The notes under the pieces were generated by a model. The model saw only the letters and a list, made by a program, of their open reading frames with translations, ran no database searches and had not been told where the DNA came from. Of a DNA stretch of 64,000 bases, positions 36,070 to 46,097 are shown piece by piece (the stretch's first letter is position 1; each line of letters begins with the position of its first letter). Source of the stretch: Pelagibius sp. (GTDB taxonomy: Bacteria > Pseudomonadota > Alphaproteobacteria > Kiloniellales > Kiloniellaceae); assembly GCF_028289705.1 (NCBI RefSeq), contig NZ_JANQOI010000087.1, positions 141,536 to 205,535 on the forward strand. Direction: 5' to 3'. The position numbers were made by a program, and so were the translations under genes.

Positions 36070-37347
36070 ATGAAAGCCCTCGAAGGGGTCCGCATCCTTG
36101 ATTTCACCCACGTGCAGTCCGGCCCGACCTGCACGCAGCTCTTGGCCTGGTTCGGCGCCGACGTCATCAAGGTCGAGCGGCCCGGCGTGGGCGATGCCAC
36201 CCGCGGCCAGCTGCGCGATATCCCCGATGTCGACAGCCTCTATTTCACCATGCTGAACTCCAACAAGCGCTCCATCACGCTCAACACCAAGAGCGAGAAG
36301 GGCAAGGAGATCCTGGAGAAGCTGGTGAAGTCCTGCGACGTGCTGGTGGAGAATTTCGCCCCCGGCGCGCTGGACCGCATGGGTTTTGGCTGGGATCAGG
36401 TGCAGCAGATCAACCCGCTCATGATCTATGCCTCGGTGAAGGGCTTCGGCCCCGGCCCCTACGAAGACTGCAAGGTCTATGAGAACGTCGCCCAGTGCAC
36501 CGGCGGGGCGGCCTCCACCACCGGCTTTCTGGACGGCCCACCGACGGTGACCGGCGCCCAGATCGGCGATTCCGGCACCGGCCTGCACCTGGCCCTCGGT
36601 ATCGTCACGGCGCTCTTCCAGCGCGAGACGACCGGCAAGGGCCAGCGGGTGCTGGCGGCCATGCAGGACGGTGTGCTCAACCTCTGCCGGGTGAAGCTGC
36701 GCGACCAGCAGCGCCTGCAGCATGGCCCCCTGAAGGAGTACAGCCAGTTCGGCCAGGGCATCCCCTTCGGCGAGGCGACGCCCCGGGCCGGCAACGATTC
36801 CGGCGGCGGCCAGCCGGGCTGGATCGTCAAGTGCAAGGGCTGGGAAACCGATCCCGACGCCTACGTCTACTTCATCACCCAGGCCGCGGTCTGGGGCAGC
36901 ATCTGCGATCTGATCGGCAAGCCCGAGTGGAAGGACGATCCCGGCTACGCCAAGCCGGAGGCCCGCCTCGACAAGATCCCGCAGATCTTCGATACCATCG
37001 AGCAGTGGACCAAGACCAAGACCAAGCTCGAGGTCATGGAGGCCTGCAATCCGCTGAACATCCCCTGCGGACCGATCCTCTCCATGAAGGAACTCTCCGA
37101 GGAACCGAGCCTGCGGGCCACCGGCACCGTCGTCGAGGTGGATCATCCGACGCGCGGCAAGTACCTCACGGTGGGCAACCCGATCAAGCTTTCGGACTCG
37201 CCCTCGGAGGTGTCGCGCTCGCCGCTGCTGGGCGAGCACACCAGCGAAATCCTCACCCAGGTCCTCGGGCTGTCGGAGGACGAGGTTCAGGAAACCTGGG
37301 CCAGCGGCGCCCTGGGCGAGATGCCGGAACAGGCCGCCGCGGAGTGA
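36070..37347 (+). CDS. frc: Formyl-CoA:oxalate CoA-transferase
   Basis: A 425-residue class III CoA transferase that moves CoA from formyl-CoA to oxalate, giving oxalyl-CoA for Oxc and releasing formate. The N-terminus [32 protein letters not shown] is typical, and the catalytic Asp lies in [15 protein letters not shown]. The full family length is present. GGAG precedes the ATG. Together with oxc it forms the standard oxalate catabolic pair. Confidence 0.96.
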   Translation: MKALEGVRILDFTHVQSGPTCTQLLAWFGADVIKVERPGVGDATRGQLRDIPDVDSLYFTMLNSNKRSITLNTKSEKGKEILEKLVKSCDVLVENFAPGALDRMGFGWDQVQQINPLMIYASVKGFGPGPYEDCKVYENVAQCTGGAASTTGFLDGPPTVTGAQIGDSGTGLHLALGIVTALFQRETTGKGQRVLAAMQDGVLNLCRVKLRDQQRLQHGPLKEYSQFGQGIPFGEATPRAGNDSGGGQPGWIVKCKGWETDPDAYVYFITQAAVWGSICDLIGKPEWKDDPGYAKPEARLDKIPQIFDTIEQWTKTKTKLEVMEACNPLNIPCGPILSMKELSEEPSLRATGTVVEVDHPTRGKYLTVGNPIKLSDSPSEVSRSPLLGEHTSEILTQVLGLSEDEVQETWASGALGEMPEQAAAE

Positions 37348-37462
37348 GCGAAGGCCGCTGAATGAACGAAGATTGTCGCCGCCGGATCAGCGAATCCGGT
37401 GGGATTGGGTGTTGATCGGGCGGGCCTGAAGGGCACCGCGAAACACGGGGGAAAATGCAGGA

Positions 37463-38377
37463 ATGCGGATCGTCGTCCATGGCCAGCAGGCCTTTGGCAA
37501 GGCTGTGCTCGAAAAGCTGCTGGAGCGCGGAGAAAACGTCGTCGGGGTCTTTTGCGCCCCCGACAAGGAGGGCCGGCCCACCGACCCCCTGAAGGAACTG
37601 GCGCTCGAAAAGGGGCTGCCGCTGCACCAGCCGGGCTCCTGGAAGACGCCGGAGGCCGAAGAACTGATGCGCTCCTTCAGCCCCGATCTCTGTGTCATGG
37701 CCTACGTGACCCTCTTCGTGCCGCAGCCCGTGCTCGACGTGCCGGAGAAGGGGACCATCCAGTATCACCCCTCGCTGCTGCCCTTGCATCGCGGGCCCAG
37801 CTCCATCAACTGGCCGATCATCGTGGGGCGCAAGGAGACGGGGCTCACCATCTTCTGGCCCGACGAGGGGCTGGACGAGGGCCCGGTGCTGCTGCAGAAG
37901 ACGGTGGCGATCGAACCCGACGACACCCTGGGCTCGGTCTATTTCAACAAGCTCTTCCCCCTGGGCGTCGAGGCCATGATCGAGTCGGTGGACCTGGTGC
38001 GCGACGGCAAGGCCCCCTCCATCCAGCAGGATCACAGCCAGGCCACCTACGAAAGCTGGTGCCGCAAGGCCGATGCCGAGATCGACTGGTCGAAGCCGGC
38101 GGATGAGGTCTACAACCTGATCCGCGGCACCAATCCCCAGCCCGGCGCCTGGACCACCTGGAACGGCAACGAGGTGAAGATCTTCGACAGCCGCAAGGTG
38201 GAGGGCGAGGGCGATCCCGGCAGCGTCATCGCCGCCGACGGGGACAGCTTCACCGTGGCTGCCGGAGGCGGGGCGATCCGCATCGAACGGGTGCGCCCTC
38301 ACGACGACAAGAAGATCTCGGCCGGCGACTTCGCCCAGAGGGCCGGCCTCGGCGTGGGTGCAAAGCTCGGAAGCTGA
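37463..38377 (+). CDS. Formyltransferase-fold protein, 10-formyl-THF hydrolase (ALDH1L N-domain)-like
   Basis: A 304-residue stand-alone protein with an N-terminal formyltransferase domain and a C-terminal Fmt-type domain. The active site resembles the hydrolase domain of 10-formyl-THF dehydrogenase rather than Met-tRNA formyltransferase: [17 protein letters not shown] with His102, where Fmt has N-x-H, and GLDEGP with Asp138. The neighbours frc and fhs both make or use one-carbon formyl units. It could hydrolyse 10-formyl-THF or, as speculation, pass formyl from formyl-CoA to THF. Confidence 0.82.
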   Translation: MRIVVHGQQAFGKAVLEKLLERGENVVGVFCAPDKEGRPTDPLKELALEKGLPLHQPGSWKTPEAEELMRSFSPDLCVMAYVTLFVPQPVLDVPEKGTIQYHPSLLPLHRGPSSINWPIIVGRKETGLTIFWPDEGLDEGPVLLQKTVAIEPDDTLGSVYFNKLFPLGVEAMIESVDLVRDGKAPSIQQDHSQATYESWCRKADAEIDWSKPADEVYNLIRGTNPQPGAWTTWNGNEVKIFDSRKVEGEGDPGSVIAADGDSFTVAAGGGAIRIERVRPHDDKKISAGDFAQRAGLGVGAKLGS

Positions 38378-38456
38378 ACGAAGACAACGAACGCGGCCGG
38401 CTTCCGGTTCGGGGGCACGGCCAACAGCAATCTCTCAAGACGGGGTGATGCCCACT

Positions 38457-40130
38457 ATGTCCAAGTCCGATATCGAAATTGCCCGCGAAGCCACCTTGAA
38501 ACCGATCACCGAGATCGGTGCCAAGCTCGACATGCCCGCCGAGGCCCTGATGCAGTACGGGCCCAGCAAGGCCAAGGTGAGCTTCGACTATCTCGACTCC
38601 GTCAAATCCAATCCCGACGGCAAGCTGATCCTGGTGACCGCCATCTCGCCGACCCCGGCGGGCGAGGGCAAGACGACCACCACCGTCGGTCTGGGCGACG
38701 GCCTGAACCGCATCGGCAAGAAGGCGATGATCTGCCTGCGCGAGCCCTCTCTTGGCCCCTGCTTCGGCATGAAGGGCGGCGCGGCCGGCGGCGGCTATGC
38801 CCAGGTGGTGCCGATGGAGGACATCAACCTGCACTTCACCGGCGACTTCCATGCCATCACCTCGGCGCACAACCTGCTCTCGGCCCTGATCGACAATCAC
38901 ATCTATTGGGGCAACGCCCTGGGCATCGACGAGCGGCGGGTGTCCTGGCGCCGGGTGCTGGACATGAACGACCGCGCCCTGCGCGACACCGTGACCTCGC
39001 TGGGCGGCGTGGCCAACGGCTTTCCGCGCCAGACCGGCTTCGACATCACCGTGGCCTCGGAGGTCATGGCGATCTTCTGCCTGGCCGACGGCCTGGACGA
39101 CCTGCAAAAGCGCCTCGGCGACATCGTGGTGGCCTACACCCGCGAGCGCGCGCCGATCTACGCCCGCGACCTGAAGGCGGAAGGGCCGATGACCGTGCTG
39201 CTGAAGGACGCGCTGATGCCGAACTTCGTGCAGACCCTGGAGAACAACCCCGCCTTCATCCACGGCGGCCCCTTCGCCAACATCGCCCATGGCTGCAACT
39301 CGGTTTCCGCCACCAAGTCGGCCCTTAAGCTGGCCGACTACGTGGTGACCGAGGCCGGCTTCGGCGCCGACCTGGGTGCCGAGAAGTTCTTCGACATCAA
39401 GTGCCGCAAGGCCGGGCTCAATCCCGAAGCCGTCGTCATCGTCGCCACGGTGCGGGCGCTGAAGATGCACGGCGGGGTCGCCAAGGACGCCCTCGGCGAG
39501 GAGAACGTCGAGGCGCTGAAGAAGGGCCTGGAAAACCTCGGCCGCCACATCGCCAACATCGCCAAGTTCGGTGTTCCGGCGGTGGTCGGCATCAACCGCT
39601 TCATCAAGGACACCGAAGCGGAACTGGCGGCGATCCAGGAGTTCACCCAGAGCCTCGGCGTCGACGCGGTGGTCTGCGAGCACTGGGGCAAGGGCTCGGC
39701 AGGCACCGAGGAACTGGCCAACAAGGTGGTGGGGATCATCGACAGCGGCAAGGCCAGCTTCAAGCCGCTCTACGAAGACGAGATGCCGCTGTTCACCAAG
39801 ATCAACACCATCGCGCAGCAGATTTACGGCGCCGACGAGGCGATTGCCGACAAGAAGGTGCGCGACCAACTGAAGCAGTGGGAGGATGCCGGCTACGGCA
39901 ACCTGCCGGTCTGCATGGCCAAGACCCAGTACAGCTTTTCCACCGATCCCAATCTGCGCGGCGCGCCGACCGGCCACGCGGTGCCGGTGCGCGAGGTGCG
40001 GCTCTCCGCCGGGGCCGGGTTCATCGTCGCCATCTGCGGCGAGATCATGACCATGCCGGGGCTGCCCCGGGTGCCGGCGGCCAACTCCATCCACCTGGAC
40101 GATGCCGGCCTGATCCAGGGTCTGTTCTGA
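38457..40130 (+). CDS. fhs: Formate--tetrahydrofolate ligase
   Basis: A 557-residue enzyme making 10-formyl-THF from formate, ATP and THF. The P-loop region [26 protein letters not shown] and [23 protein letters not shown] are unmistakable, and [10 protein letters not shown] closes the C-terminus. Start: ATG 38457 (MSKSD) gives the standard N-terminus; ATG 38448 would add three residues. It would feed formate from oxalate breakdown into folate-bound one-carbon metabolism, in balance with the formate dehydrogenase at 47-52 kb. Confidence 0.97.
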   Translation: MSKSDIEIAREATLKPITEIGAKLDMPAEALMQYGPSKAKVSFDYLDSVKSNPDGKLILVTAISPTPAGEGKTTTTVGLGDGLNRIGKKAMICLREPSLGPCFGMKGGAAGGGYAQVVPMEDINLHFTGDFHAITSAHNLLSALIDNHIYWGNALGIDERRVSWRRVLDMNDRALRDTVTSLGGVANGFPRQTGFDITVASEVMAIFCLADGLDDLQKRLGDIVVAYTRERAPIYARDLKAEGPMTVLLKDALMPNFVQTLENNPAFIHGGPFANIAHGCNSVSATKSALKLADYVVTEAGFGADLGAEKFFDIKCRKAGLNPEAVVIVATVRALKMHGGVAKDALGEENVEALKKGLENLGRHIANIAKFGVPAVVGINRFIKDTEAELAAIQEFTQSLGVDAVVCEHWGKGSAGTEELANKVVGIIDSGKASFKPLYEDEMPLFTKINTIAQQIYGADEAIADKKVRDQLKQWEDAGYGNLPVCMAKTQYSFSTDPNLRGAPTGHAVPVREVRLSAGAGFIVAICGEIMTMPGLPRVPAANSIHLDDAGLIQGLF

Positions 40131-40167
40131 TCCCGGCTGGCTGAGCGGGCGAGGGGAGAGGCAAGCG

Positions 40168-41028
40168 ATGACCCTGCGCACGATCCTGGTTCCAGTCCGT
40201 GGCGACGGCAAGGGCGAGGGGGTACTGGACCATGCACTCGCTCTGGCCCGCCGCCACTGCTCCCACCTCGAGGTCCTGCACTGCCGGCCGCGGCCGGAGG
40301 ACCTCATCCCTTACGGCATCTTCGTGCCGGCCAGCCTGCGCAAGGAAATCGTCGCCTCGGCGGGCAACCTGGCCAACGAGGAAGAGGGCAAGGTCCGCGA
40401 TCTCTTCGACCGCTATTGCGAAGAGCGGGAGATCCCCGAGATCGATGCCGCGCCCTGGCCGCGGGACCGTGTCTCGGCGACCTGGCGCGAAGAGACCGGC
40501 AAGCAGGCCCAGGTTATCGGCCTGCGCGGGCGGCTCGCCGATCTCATCGCGGTGGCCAAACCCGACCGCGCGCAAAACCTCGGGCTCAATACCCTGGAGG
40601 CGGCGCTGCTGGAGACCGGCAAGCTGGTCCTGATGTGCCCGCCGGCCCCCGTCGAGACGCTGGGCGCGAAGCTGGCTTTCGCCTGGAACGGCAGCGGCGA
40701 GGCGGCGCGCGCCATGACCGCCGCGCTGCCGCTCCTGGCAAAAGCCGATTCGCTGACCATCCTGACGGGGGAGGGGGCCGATCTTCCGGTCTCTGCCGAT
40801 GAGGCCAAAGCCTATCTGGCGGTGCACGAGATCGACTGTGAGATCAGCACCTTCAAAGCCGCACCCACCGCTGTGGGCCAGGCGCTCCTGGCCGGCGCCA
40901 GGCAGGCGGGGGCCGACAGCCTGCTTATGGGAGCTTACGGACAGAGCCGGCAGCGGGAACTGGTGATGGGCGGGGTCACCCAGTACGTCATCGACCATGC
41001 CGACATGCCGGTCTTTCTGATGCACTAG
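40168..41028 (+). CDS. Universal stress protein, tandem UspA domains
   Basis: A 286-residue protein with two Usp domains: TILVPVRGDGKGEGVLDHALALARR begins the first, KLAFAWNGSGEAARAMTAALP the second, and the end DSLLMGAYGQSRQREL...HADMPVFLM carries the nucleotide-loop pattern G-x-x-G-x-S-R. It lies 37 bases after fhs and may be its cotranscribed neighbour. The function is a stress or nucleotide-binding role; no enzymatic activity can be assigned. Confidence 0.88.
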   Translation: MTLRTILVPVRGDGKGEGVLDHALALARRHCSHLEVLHCRPRPEDLIPYGIFVPASLRKEIVASAGNLANEEEGKVRDLFDRYCEEREIPEIDAAPWPRDRVSATWREETGKQAQVIGLRGRLADLIAVAKPDRAQNLGLNTLEAALLETGKLVLMCPPAPVETLGAKLAFAWNGSGEAARAMTAALPLLAKADSLTILTGEGADLPVSADEAKAYLAVHEIDCEISTFKAAPTAVGQALLAGARQAGADSLLMGAYGQSRQRELVMGGVTQYVIDHADMPVFLMH

Positions 41029-41218
41029 GGGCTCCCTTGCGGTGCGCGGCGGGATTGACGGCAGAACCGCGCAACGCAGAGGGCGTTTTCGTGTGGTGAC
41101 GCTAAAGTTGCAATGGCCGGGGGCTCGGTCTCGTGACTCTGGCGGCCTGGAATGCGGGTGCAGGGTGTCAGACGCATGCCGGGCTCAGCGGTTTTGCGCC
41201 TGCAAAATGCATAGGGAC

Positions 41219-41237
41219 GCGCCGGAAGGGCGCTTTT
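41219..41237 (+). terminator. Possible intrinsic terminator after the oxc-usp run
   Basis: GCGCC-ggaag-GGCGC followed by TTTT. The stem is only five pairs and lies 190 bases after the usp stop, so it is a weak candidate. Confidence 0.4.
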
Positions 41238-41404
41238 CGCGAATAGTTCCGGTCAATGGGCGAAATCTCTGAAAACAGAAGAATTATTGATCAGGGATTT
41301 CTTGGACCGACCAGTCATCTGTCAATGTTGCAGCGCAATATTGATGGTGGACTGTCATTTCTTTGCGAAGAACAGTGGACCTCGCGACGCGATCGCGGTA
41401 TTTT

Positions 41405-41419
41405 GTATACCACATGCCA
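41405..41419. promoter_or_regulatory. Putative GntR operator, site 2
   Basis: GTATACCA-CATG-CCA, 132 bases before tctC. It matches the sites at 33453 and 44808 at all eleven fixed positions, so the importer is probably under the same GntR/FCD regulator. Confidence 0.6.
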
Positions 41420-41551
41420 TGGCAAATGATCGATTGTCATGGAAAGACAAGAAAAAGAACGGGATACGCTGTCAAGCTGACTTTGTGCTGGGTTTTCAAC
41501 CTTATGGGGAATACCCTTCACGCCTATCCAGAAATCCGGGAGGTTAGGACT

Positions 41552-42541
41552 ATGAGAGTATCCAGAAGAGTGCTCTTGGGTTGCGCCGTTGTCGCAGGCA
41601 TGAGCGCAGGGCTCACCTCGATGCTGAGCACGGCGGCTGTGGCCTGGGAGCCGAAGAAGCCCATCGAGTTCGTCATCATGGCGGGCCAGGGCGGCGGCGC
41701 CGACAAGATGGCGCGGCTGATGCAGACCGTGGTGGAGAAGAACGGCTGGGCCTCCAAGCCCCTGACGCCGATCAACAAGCCCGGCGGCTCCGGTGCCGAA
41801 GCGCTCATTCACCTGAACGGGAAAGCCAAGTCCGATCCCGATCACACCATCATGGTGACGCTGAACAGCTTCTACACGACACCGCTGCGTCAGCCGAACC
41901 TGAAGATCGACATCGCGACCTTCACGCCCATCGCCCGCATGGCCGAGGACACCTTCCTGCTGTGGGTCCACAAGGACTCGGGCATCAAGAACGTCGACGA
42001 CTTCGTCGCCAAGGCCAAGGCGGCCGGCAGCGACTGGATCATGGCCGGCACCGGCAAGCTGCAGGAAGACCAGTTGCTCACCGACTTCCTCAACGCCTCC
42101 TACGGCCTGAACATGAAGTACGTGCCCTACAAGGGCGGCGGCACCGTGGCCAAGCAGCTCGCCGGCAAGCACGCCAACTCGACGGTCAACAATCCTTCCG
42201 AACAGGAAGGCTTCTACAAGGCCGGCGATACCGTGCCGCTGGCGGCCTTCACCGACAAGCGCATCAACATCTTCCCCGATGCGCCCACCTTCAAGGAACT
42301 CGGCAAAGACTTCGTCTATCTGATGCAGCGCTCCGTGGTCGGCGCGCCGGGCATGAGCGACGAGGCCGCGGCCTACTACCAGGCGCTCTTCCAGAAGGTC
42401 TTCGAATCGCCGGAATGGCAGGACTACCGCAACAAGCGGGCCCTGCAAGGCGCATTCCTGTCGGGAAGCGAGTTGAAGGACTACTGGATGGTGGAGCGGG
42501 ACAACCACCGCGCCATGCTGCAGAAGATGGGTGCCCTCTAA
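41552..42541 (+). CDS. tctC: Tripartite tricarboxylate transporter substrate-binding protein (TctC)
   Basis: Periplasmic binding protein of 329 residues. The signal is MRVSRRVLLGCAVVAGMSAGLTS..., ending near AAVA, with a possible twin-arginine. The mature part is of Bug/TctC type: PIEFVIMAGQGGGADKMARLMQ, INKPGGSGAEALIHLNG, YVPYKGGGTVAKQLAGKHA. ATG 41552 has GGGAGG upstream; the frame is open earlier without a good start. The ligand is probably a carboxylate; oxalate is an attractive guess from context. Confidence 0.94.
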   Translation: MRVSRRVLLGCAVVAGMSAGLTSMLSTAAVAWEPKKPIEFVIMAGQGGGADKMARLMQTVVEKNGWASKPLTPINKPGGSGAEALIHLNGKAKSDPDHTIMVTLNSFYTTPLRQPNLKIDIATFTPIARMAEDTFLLWVHKDSGIKNVDDFVAKAKAAGSDWIMAGTGKLQEDQLLTDFLNASYGLNMKYVPYKGGGTVAKQLAGKHANSTVNNPSEQEGFYKAGDTVPLAAFTDKRINIFPDAPTFKELGKDFVYLMQRSVVGAPGMSDEAAAYYQALFQKVFESPEWQDYRNKRALQGAFLSGSELKDYWMVERDNHRAMLQKMGAL

Positions 42542-42593
42542 GCCGGCTCCATCGGTTCAACCGCAGCAGCTAGGATAGGGAAGGACCGCCGAC

Positions 42594-43091
42594 ATGCGCC
42601 GTGCCGAGTTGACGACGGCTATCTTGTTGGCGGTCTTTTCCATCTACCTGATGTGGAAGTCGGCGGAGCTTCCCATCGGCTGGATTCCCGACGAAGGGCC
42701 GGGCGGCGGCGCCTTTTCCTTCTGGCTGGCCGCGGTGATGTTGGGCTCCTGCATCTGGATCATCATCAACTGGTTCAGGCGCAGCAGCCCGCCCTCGCAG
42801 TCCAGCGAACCCTTCATGGACAGCTTCGCCATCAAGAAGTTCGTCCTGGTCGGCAGCGGCGTGACCGTGATGATCGGCCTGATCCACGTCCTTGGCGTGT
42901 TCGGCGCCTTGCCGATCTTCATCATCTACTACGTGCGCTTCCTCGGCCGCCATAGCTGGACGACGACCCTGGCGATCGCCCTGGCGGCGCCGGTGATCGT
43001 GTTCTTCTTCTTCGACGTCGCGCTCAGAATCATCATGCCGAAGGGATACCTGGAGTTCCTGTTCCTTCCGCTCTACGACATCTTCCTCTAG
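42594..43091 (+). CDS. tctB: Tripartite tricarboxylate transporter small membrane subunit (TctB)
   Basis: A 165-residue protein with four hydrophobic segments: LTTAILLAVFSIYLMW, GAFSFWLAAVMLGSCIWII, FVLVGSGVTVMIGLIHVLGVFGALPIFIIYY and the C-terminal TTTLAIALAAPVIVFFFFD. Size, topology and its place between tctC and tctA define it. TctB proteins diverge strongly in sequence, so specificity cannot be read. Confidence 0.9.
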   Translation: MRRAELTTAILLAVFSIYLMWKSAELPIGWIPDEGPGGGAFSFWLAAVMLGSCIWIIINWFRRSSPPSQSSEPFMDSFAIKKFVLVGSGVTVMIGLIHVLGVFGALPIFIIYYVRFLGRHSWTTTLAIALAAPVIVFFFFDVALRIIMPKGYLEFLFLPLYDIFL

Positions 43092-43189
43092 GCCCCGGGC
43101 GGGCCCGGGGCATTGGCAGGCGCTGCGGCCAAATAGGCCGCGGCATGGGAAAACGACACCGAACCTGAGACAGAGAGCGAACCGCTTCC

Positions 43190-44707
43190 GTGGAAATCCT
43201 GCAGCACCTCTTCGACGGCTTTCTGATCGCCTTTCAGCCCCTCAACATCGGGCTGGTGGTTCTCGGCGTGATCGTCGGCCTCTTCATCGGCGCGATGCCC
43301 GGCCTGGGCTCGGTCAACGGCGTGGCGATTCTGGTGCCCATGACCTTCCTGGTTCCGCCGACCGCGGCCATCATCTTCCTGGCGGCGATCTACTACGGGG
43401 CCATGTACGGCGGCGCGATCTCTTCGGTAATGCTGGGGATACCCGGCGCCTCGACGGCCGTCGCGACAACCTTCGACGGCCGGCCGCTGGCTCTGAAGGG
43501 GCTGGCGGACAAGGCGCTGCTGGGCGCGGCCGTGGCCTCCTTCTTCGGCGGCACGCTCTCGGTCATTCTCTTCACCGGTTTCGCCCCGCCGCTGGCCGAC
43601 GTCGCCCTCAGCTTCGGCGATCCGGAAATCTTCGCCCTCATGCTGCTGGCTTTCGCGACCTTTGTCGGCCTCGGCGGCGACGACATCCCGAAGACCATCT
43701 TCTCCATCGCCATCGGTCTGGTGCTCAGCTCCGTCGGCTTCGACTACATCAGCGGTGAGCCCCGCCTGCTGCTCTTCGGCCTCGACGGCTTCCTGAACCA
43801 GATCAACTTCCTGGTCCTGGCCATCGGCATCTACGGGATCGGCGAGATGCTCTGGACCATCGAGGTCAGCCGGGGCGACAGCATGATGTCGAAGGCGGTG
43901 ATCACCGTTGATCGCATGTGGGGCAATGCCAAGGAGCTGCTCGGCACTTGGAAGGTGGCGGTCACCTCGTCCCTGCTCGGCTTCTTCGTCGGCATCTTGC
44001 CTGCCGCGGGAGCCACCCCGGGCTCGCTGATGGCCTACGGCGTCGCCAAGATGACCCACAAGAACAGCGAGAACTTCGGCAAGGGAGAGGTTGCCGGCGT
44101 GGTGGCGCCGGAAGCGGCGAACAATGCCGCCTCGACCGGCTCCATGCTGCCCATGCTGACCCTCGGTATTCCTGGCTCGCCGACCACCGCCATCCTGCTC
44201 GGCGCGATGGTGATCTGGGGCATCACGCCGGGGCCAACCCTGTTCGTCGACCAGCCGGAGTTGGTCTGGGGCCTGACCGCAAGCCTCTACGTGGCCAACC
44301 TCTTCGCGCTTCTGGCCAACGTCTTCATGATTCCGATTTTCCTCTGGGTCCTGCGGATGCCGTTCACGATCCTGGCGCCGGTCATTTTCGTGCTGTCGGT
44401 GATCGGCGGCTATGCCGCCACCCTGCGGCTGTTCGACGTTTGGCTGATGCTGATCTTCGGCGTCGGCGGCTATCTGCTGCGCAAACTGGACTATCCCCTG
44501 GCGCCTGCGGTTCTGGCCATCGTCCTCGGGCCCATCGCCGAGCCCAAGCTGCGCCAGTCGCTGATCATCTCCGACGGTGACATCTCGATCTTCATCACCC
44601 GGCCGATCTCCGGCACCATCACCGTGATCGCGCTCCTGCTGATCCTCCTGCCGCTGTTCAAACTGATCCGCGACCGCCTGCGCCAGAAGGCAAGCAGCAC
44701 GGCTTGA
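43190..44707 (+). CDS. tctA: Tripartite tricarboxylate transporter large membrane subunit (TctA)
   Basis: A 505-residue, about 12-helix permease. The family signature is GAMPGLGSVNGVAILVPMTF early and SLLGFFVGILPAAGATPGSLMAYGVAK in the middle, with GIPGSPTTAILLGAM later. The start is GTG 43190 (MEILQHLFDGF), which matches the usual TctA N-terminus, although no strong ribosome-binding site is seen. Confidence 0.94.
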   Translation: MEILQHLFDGFLIAFQPLNIGLVVLGVIVGLFIGAMPGLGSVNGVAILVPMTFLVPPTAAIIFLAAIYYGAMYGGAISSVMLGIPGASTAVATTFDGRPLALKGLADKALLGAAVASFFGGTLSVILFTGFAPPLADVALSFGDPEIFALMLLAFATFVGLGGDDIPKTIFSIAIGLVLSSVGFDYISGEPRLLLFGLDGFLNQINFLVLAIGIYGIGEMLWTIEVSRGDSMMSKAVITVDRMWGNAKELLGTWKVAVTSSLLGFFVGILPAAGATPGSLMAYGVAKMTHKNSENFGKGEVAGVVAPEAANNAASTGSMLPMLTLGIPGSPTTAILLGAMVIWGITPGPTLFVDQPELVWGLTASLYVANLFALLANVFMIPIFLWVLRMPFTILAPVIFVLSVIGGYAATLRLFDVWLMLIFGVGGYLLRKLDYPLAPAVLAIVLGPIAEPKLRQSLIISDGDISIFITRPISGTITVIALLLILLPLFKLIRDRLRQKASSTA

Positions 44708-44718
44708 GCATTTTTTTT
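44691..44718 (+). terminator. Possible intrinsic terminator overlapping the tctA stop
   Basis: CAAGC-agcacg-GCTTG, then AGCA and eight T residues (44711-44718). The stem is short and includes the TGA codon, but the T tract is the longest nearby. Confidence 0.35.
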
Positions 44719-44807
44719 AGCTTGCGTCGAAACGGCTCCAGCCCGCACCCCCTCCCGCCTCCTTGGAGGCCGAAACGGAGAAAACCATTGCCGTCTCCAG
44801 TCTCGTG

Positions 44808-44822
44808 GTATACCATATGCCA
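44808..44822. promoter_or_regulatory. Putative GntR operator, site 3
   Basis: GTATACCA-TATG-CCA, here inside a perfect TGGTATACCA palindrome (44806-44815), 99 bases before the ligase beta-subunit gene. It is the best-centred of the three sites. Confidence 0.6.
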
Positions 44823-44921
44823 GAGACTAGGGCTTTGAACCTACAAGAATAACAAACGGTCCTAGTGCTTGGTTTTCCTGAGCAATTGGTTCTTCACCGA
44901 CTGTTGGGAGGCAGAGCGATC

Positions 44922-46097
44922 ATGAACCTCCATGAATACCAGGCCAAAGCCCTGCTGAGCCGCTACGGCGTTCCCAGCCCCAAAGGCATGCTCGCCGAGA
45001 GCGCGGCGGAGGCCGCGGCCGCCACCGGGGCGCTTGGCGGGTCCAGTTGGGCGGTGAAGGCCCAAATCCACGCCGGCCTGCGCGCCGATGCCGGTGGCAT
45101 CCAGTTGGTCGCCAGCCCCGATGCCGCGGTGAAGACCGCCGAGGGGCTGTTGGGGCGCCGCCTCGTGACGCCCCAGACCGGCGCCAAGGGAAAGCTGGTC
45201 CGGGCGGTCTATGTCGAAGAGGCCGTGGGCACGACCCAGGAGCTCTATCTGGCCGTCCTCGTCGACCGCGGCACCGGCGGCGTGGCCCTGATCGCGGCGC
45301 GCGAAGGCGGCAACGACATCGAAAGCCGCATGGCTGCTGCGCCGGAGAAGCTGCTGCGGCTGCCCGTCGACCTCGAAGCCGGGCTGGATGAACAGGCGGC
45401 CGCGGAGTTGGCCGGGAAACTGGGGCTCGAAGGGGGTCTGGCCGATCAGGCCGTCGCTGTCATGCAGGCGATCTGCAAGGCCTTTGGCGAGCTCGATGCC
45501 AGCCTGATCGAGATCAACCCGCTGGCGGTCACCAGCGACGGTGCGCTGACGGCGCTCGACGTGAAGATGGTGCTGGACGACAACGCCCTCTACCGCCACC
45601 AGGACCTGGCGGCGCTGCGCGATGTTGAGGAACTGAACCCGACGGAACTGGAGGCCGAGCGTTTCGCCCTGAACTTCGTGCAGCTCGACGGCGACATCGG
45701 CGTGATGGTGAACGGCGCCGGTCTCGCCCTGGCGACGGTCGACCTGCTGAAACAACGCGGCGGCGAGCCCGCCGACTTCATGGACATCCGGCCCGAGGCG
45801 AGCCGCGCCCAGGTGGCCGAGGGCTTCGGCCTGCTGCTGCGTAACCCGAACGTCAAGGCCATCCTGGTGAACATCTACGGCGGTGGCATCCTGCGCTGCG
45901 ACACCGTCGCCGAGGGGATCGCCGCGGCCTGCAAGGCCGAGGGTCTGCGGGTGCCGCTGATCGTCCGGGCCGCCGGCACCAACGGCGAACTGGCCCGCAA
46001 AATCCTGATGTCGCAAGGCGTTCCTGTCACCTTTGCGGGCTCCATCGGCGAGGCCGCCTCCCTGGTGGTGGCCGCGGCGGGCAAGGAGGCGGCGTAA
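44922..46097 (+). CDS. Succinyl-CoA synthetase beta-like acyl-CoA ligase subunit, divergent
   Basis: A 391-residue ATP-grasp subunit of the SucC/MtkA family (MNLHEYQAKALLSRYGVPSPKG; VKAQIHAG). Two conserved regions differ from SucC: the usual NFLDVGGGA reads DFMDIRPEA, and NIFGGIVRCD reads NIYGGGILRCD with an extra Gly, a loop that also differs in malate-CoA ligase (AGINRCD). The GGRGKAGG loop reads GLRADAGG. This suggests a carboxylate other than succinate. ATG 44922 has GGGAGG upstream; the stop overlaps the alpha-subunit start by one base. Confidence 0.88.
   Translation: MNLHEYQAKALLSRYGVPSPKGMLAESAAEAAAATGALGGSSWAVKAQIHAGLRADAGGIQLVASPDAAVKTAEGLLGRRLVTPQTGAKGKLVRAVYVEEAVGTTQELYLAVLVDRGTGGVALIAAREGGNDIESRMAAAPEKLLRLPVDLEAGLDEQAAAELAGKLGLEGGLADQAVAVMQAICKAFGELDASLIEINPLAVTSDGALTALDVKMVLDDNALYRHQDLAALRDVEELNPTELEAERFALNFVQLDGDIGVMVNGAGLALATVDLLKQRGGEPADFMDIRPEASRAQVAEGFGLLLRNPNVKAILVNIYGGGILRCDTVAEGIAAACKAEGLRVPLIVRAAGTNGELARKILMSQGVPVTFAGSIGEAASLVVAAAGKEAA

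Larger units (their letters stand above)
41029..41551. other. Intergenic region between usp and tctC
   Basis: A 523-base gap. It holds a terminator-like hairpin at 41219-41237 and a GTATACCA-N4-CCA site at 41405-41419. The last 300 bases are AT-richer than the surrounding genes, as expected of a promoter region. Small open frames here lack ribosome-binding sites and coding character, and I do not call them. Confidence 0.55.

Noticed and set aside
41042..41547. Two short open frames between usp and tctC
   Set aside because: They lack ribosome-binding sites and coding composition and overlap the putative operator and promoter.
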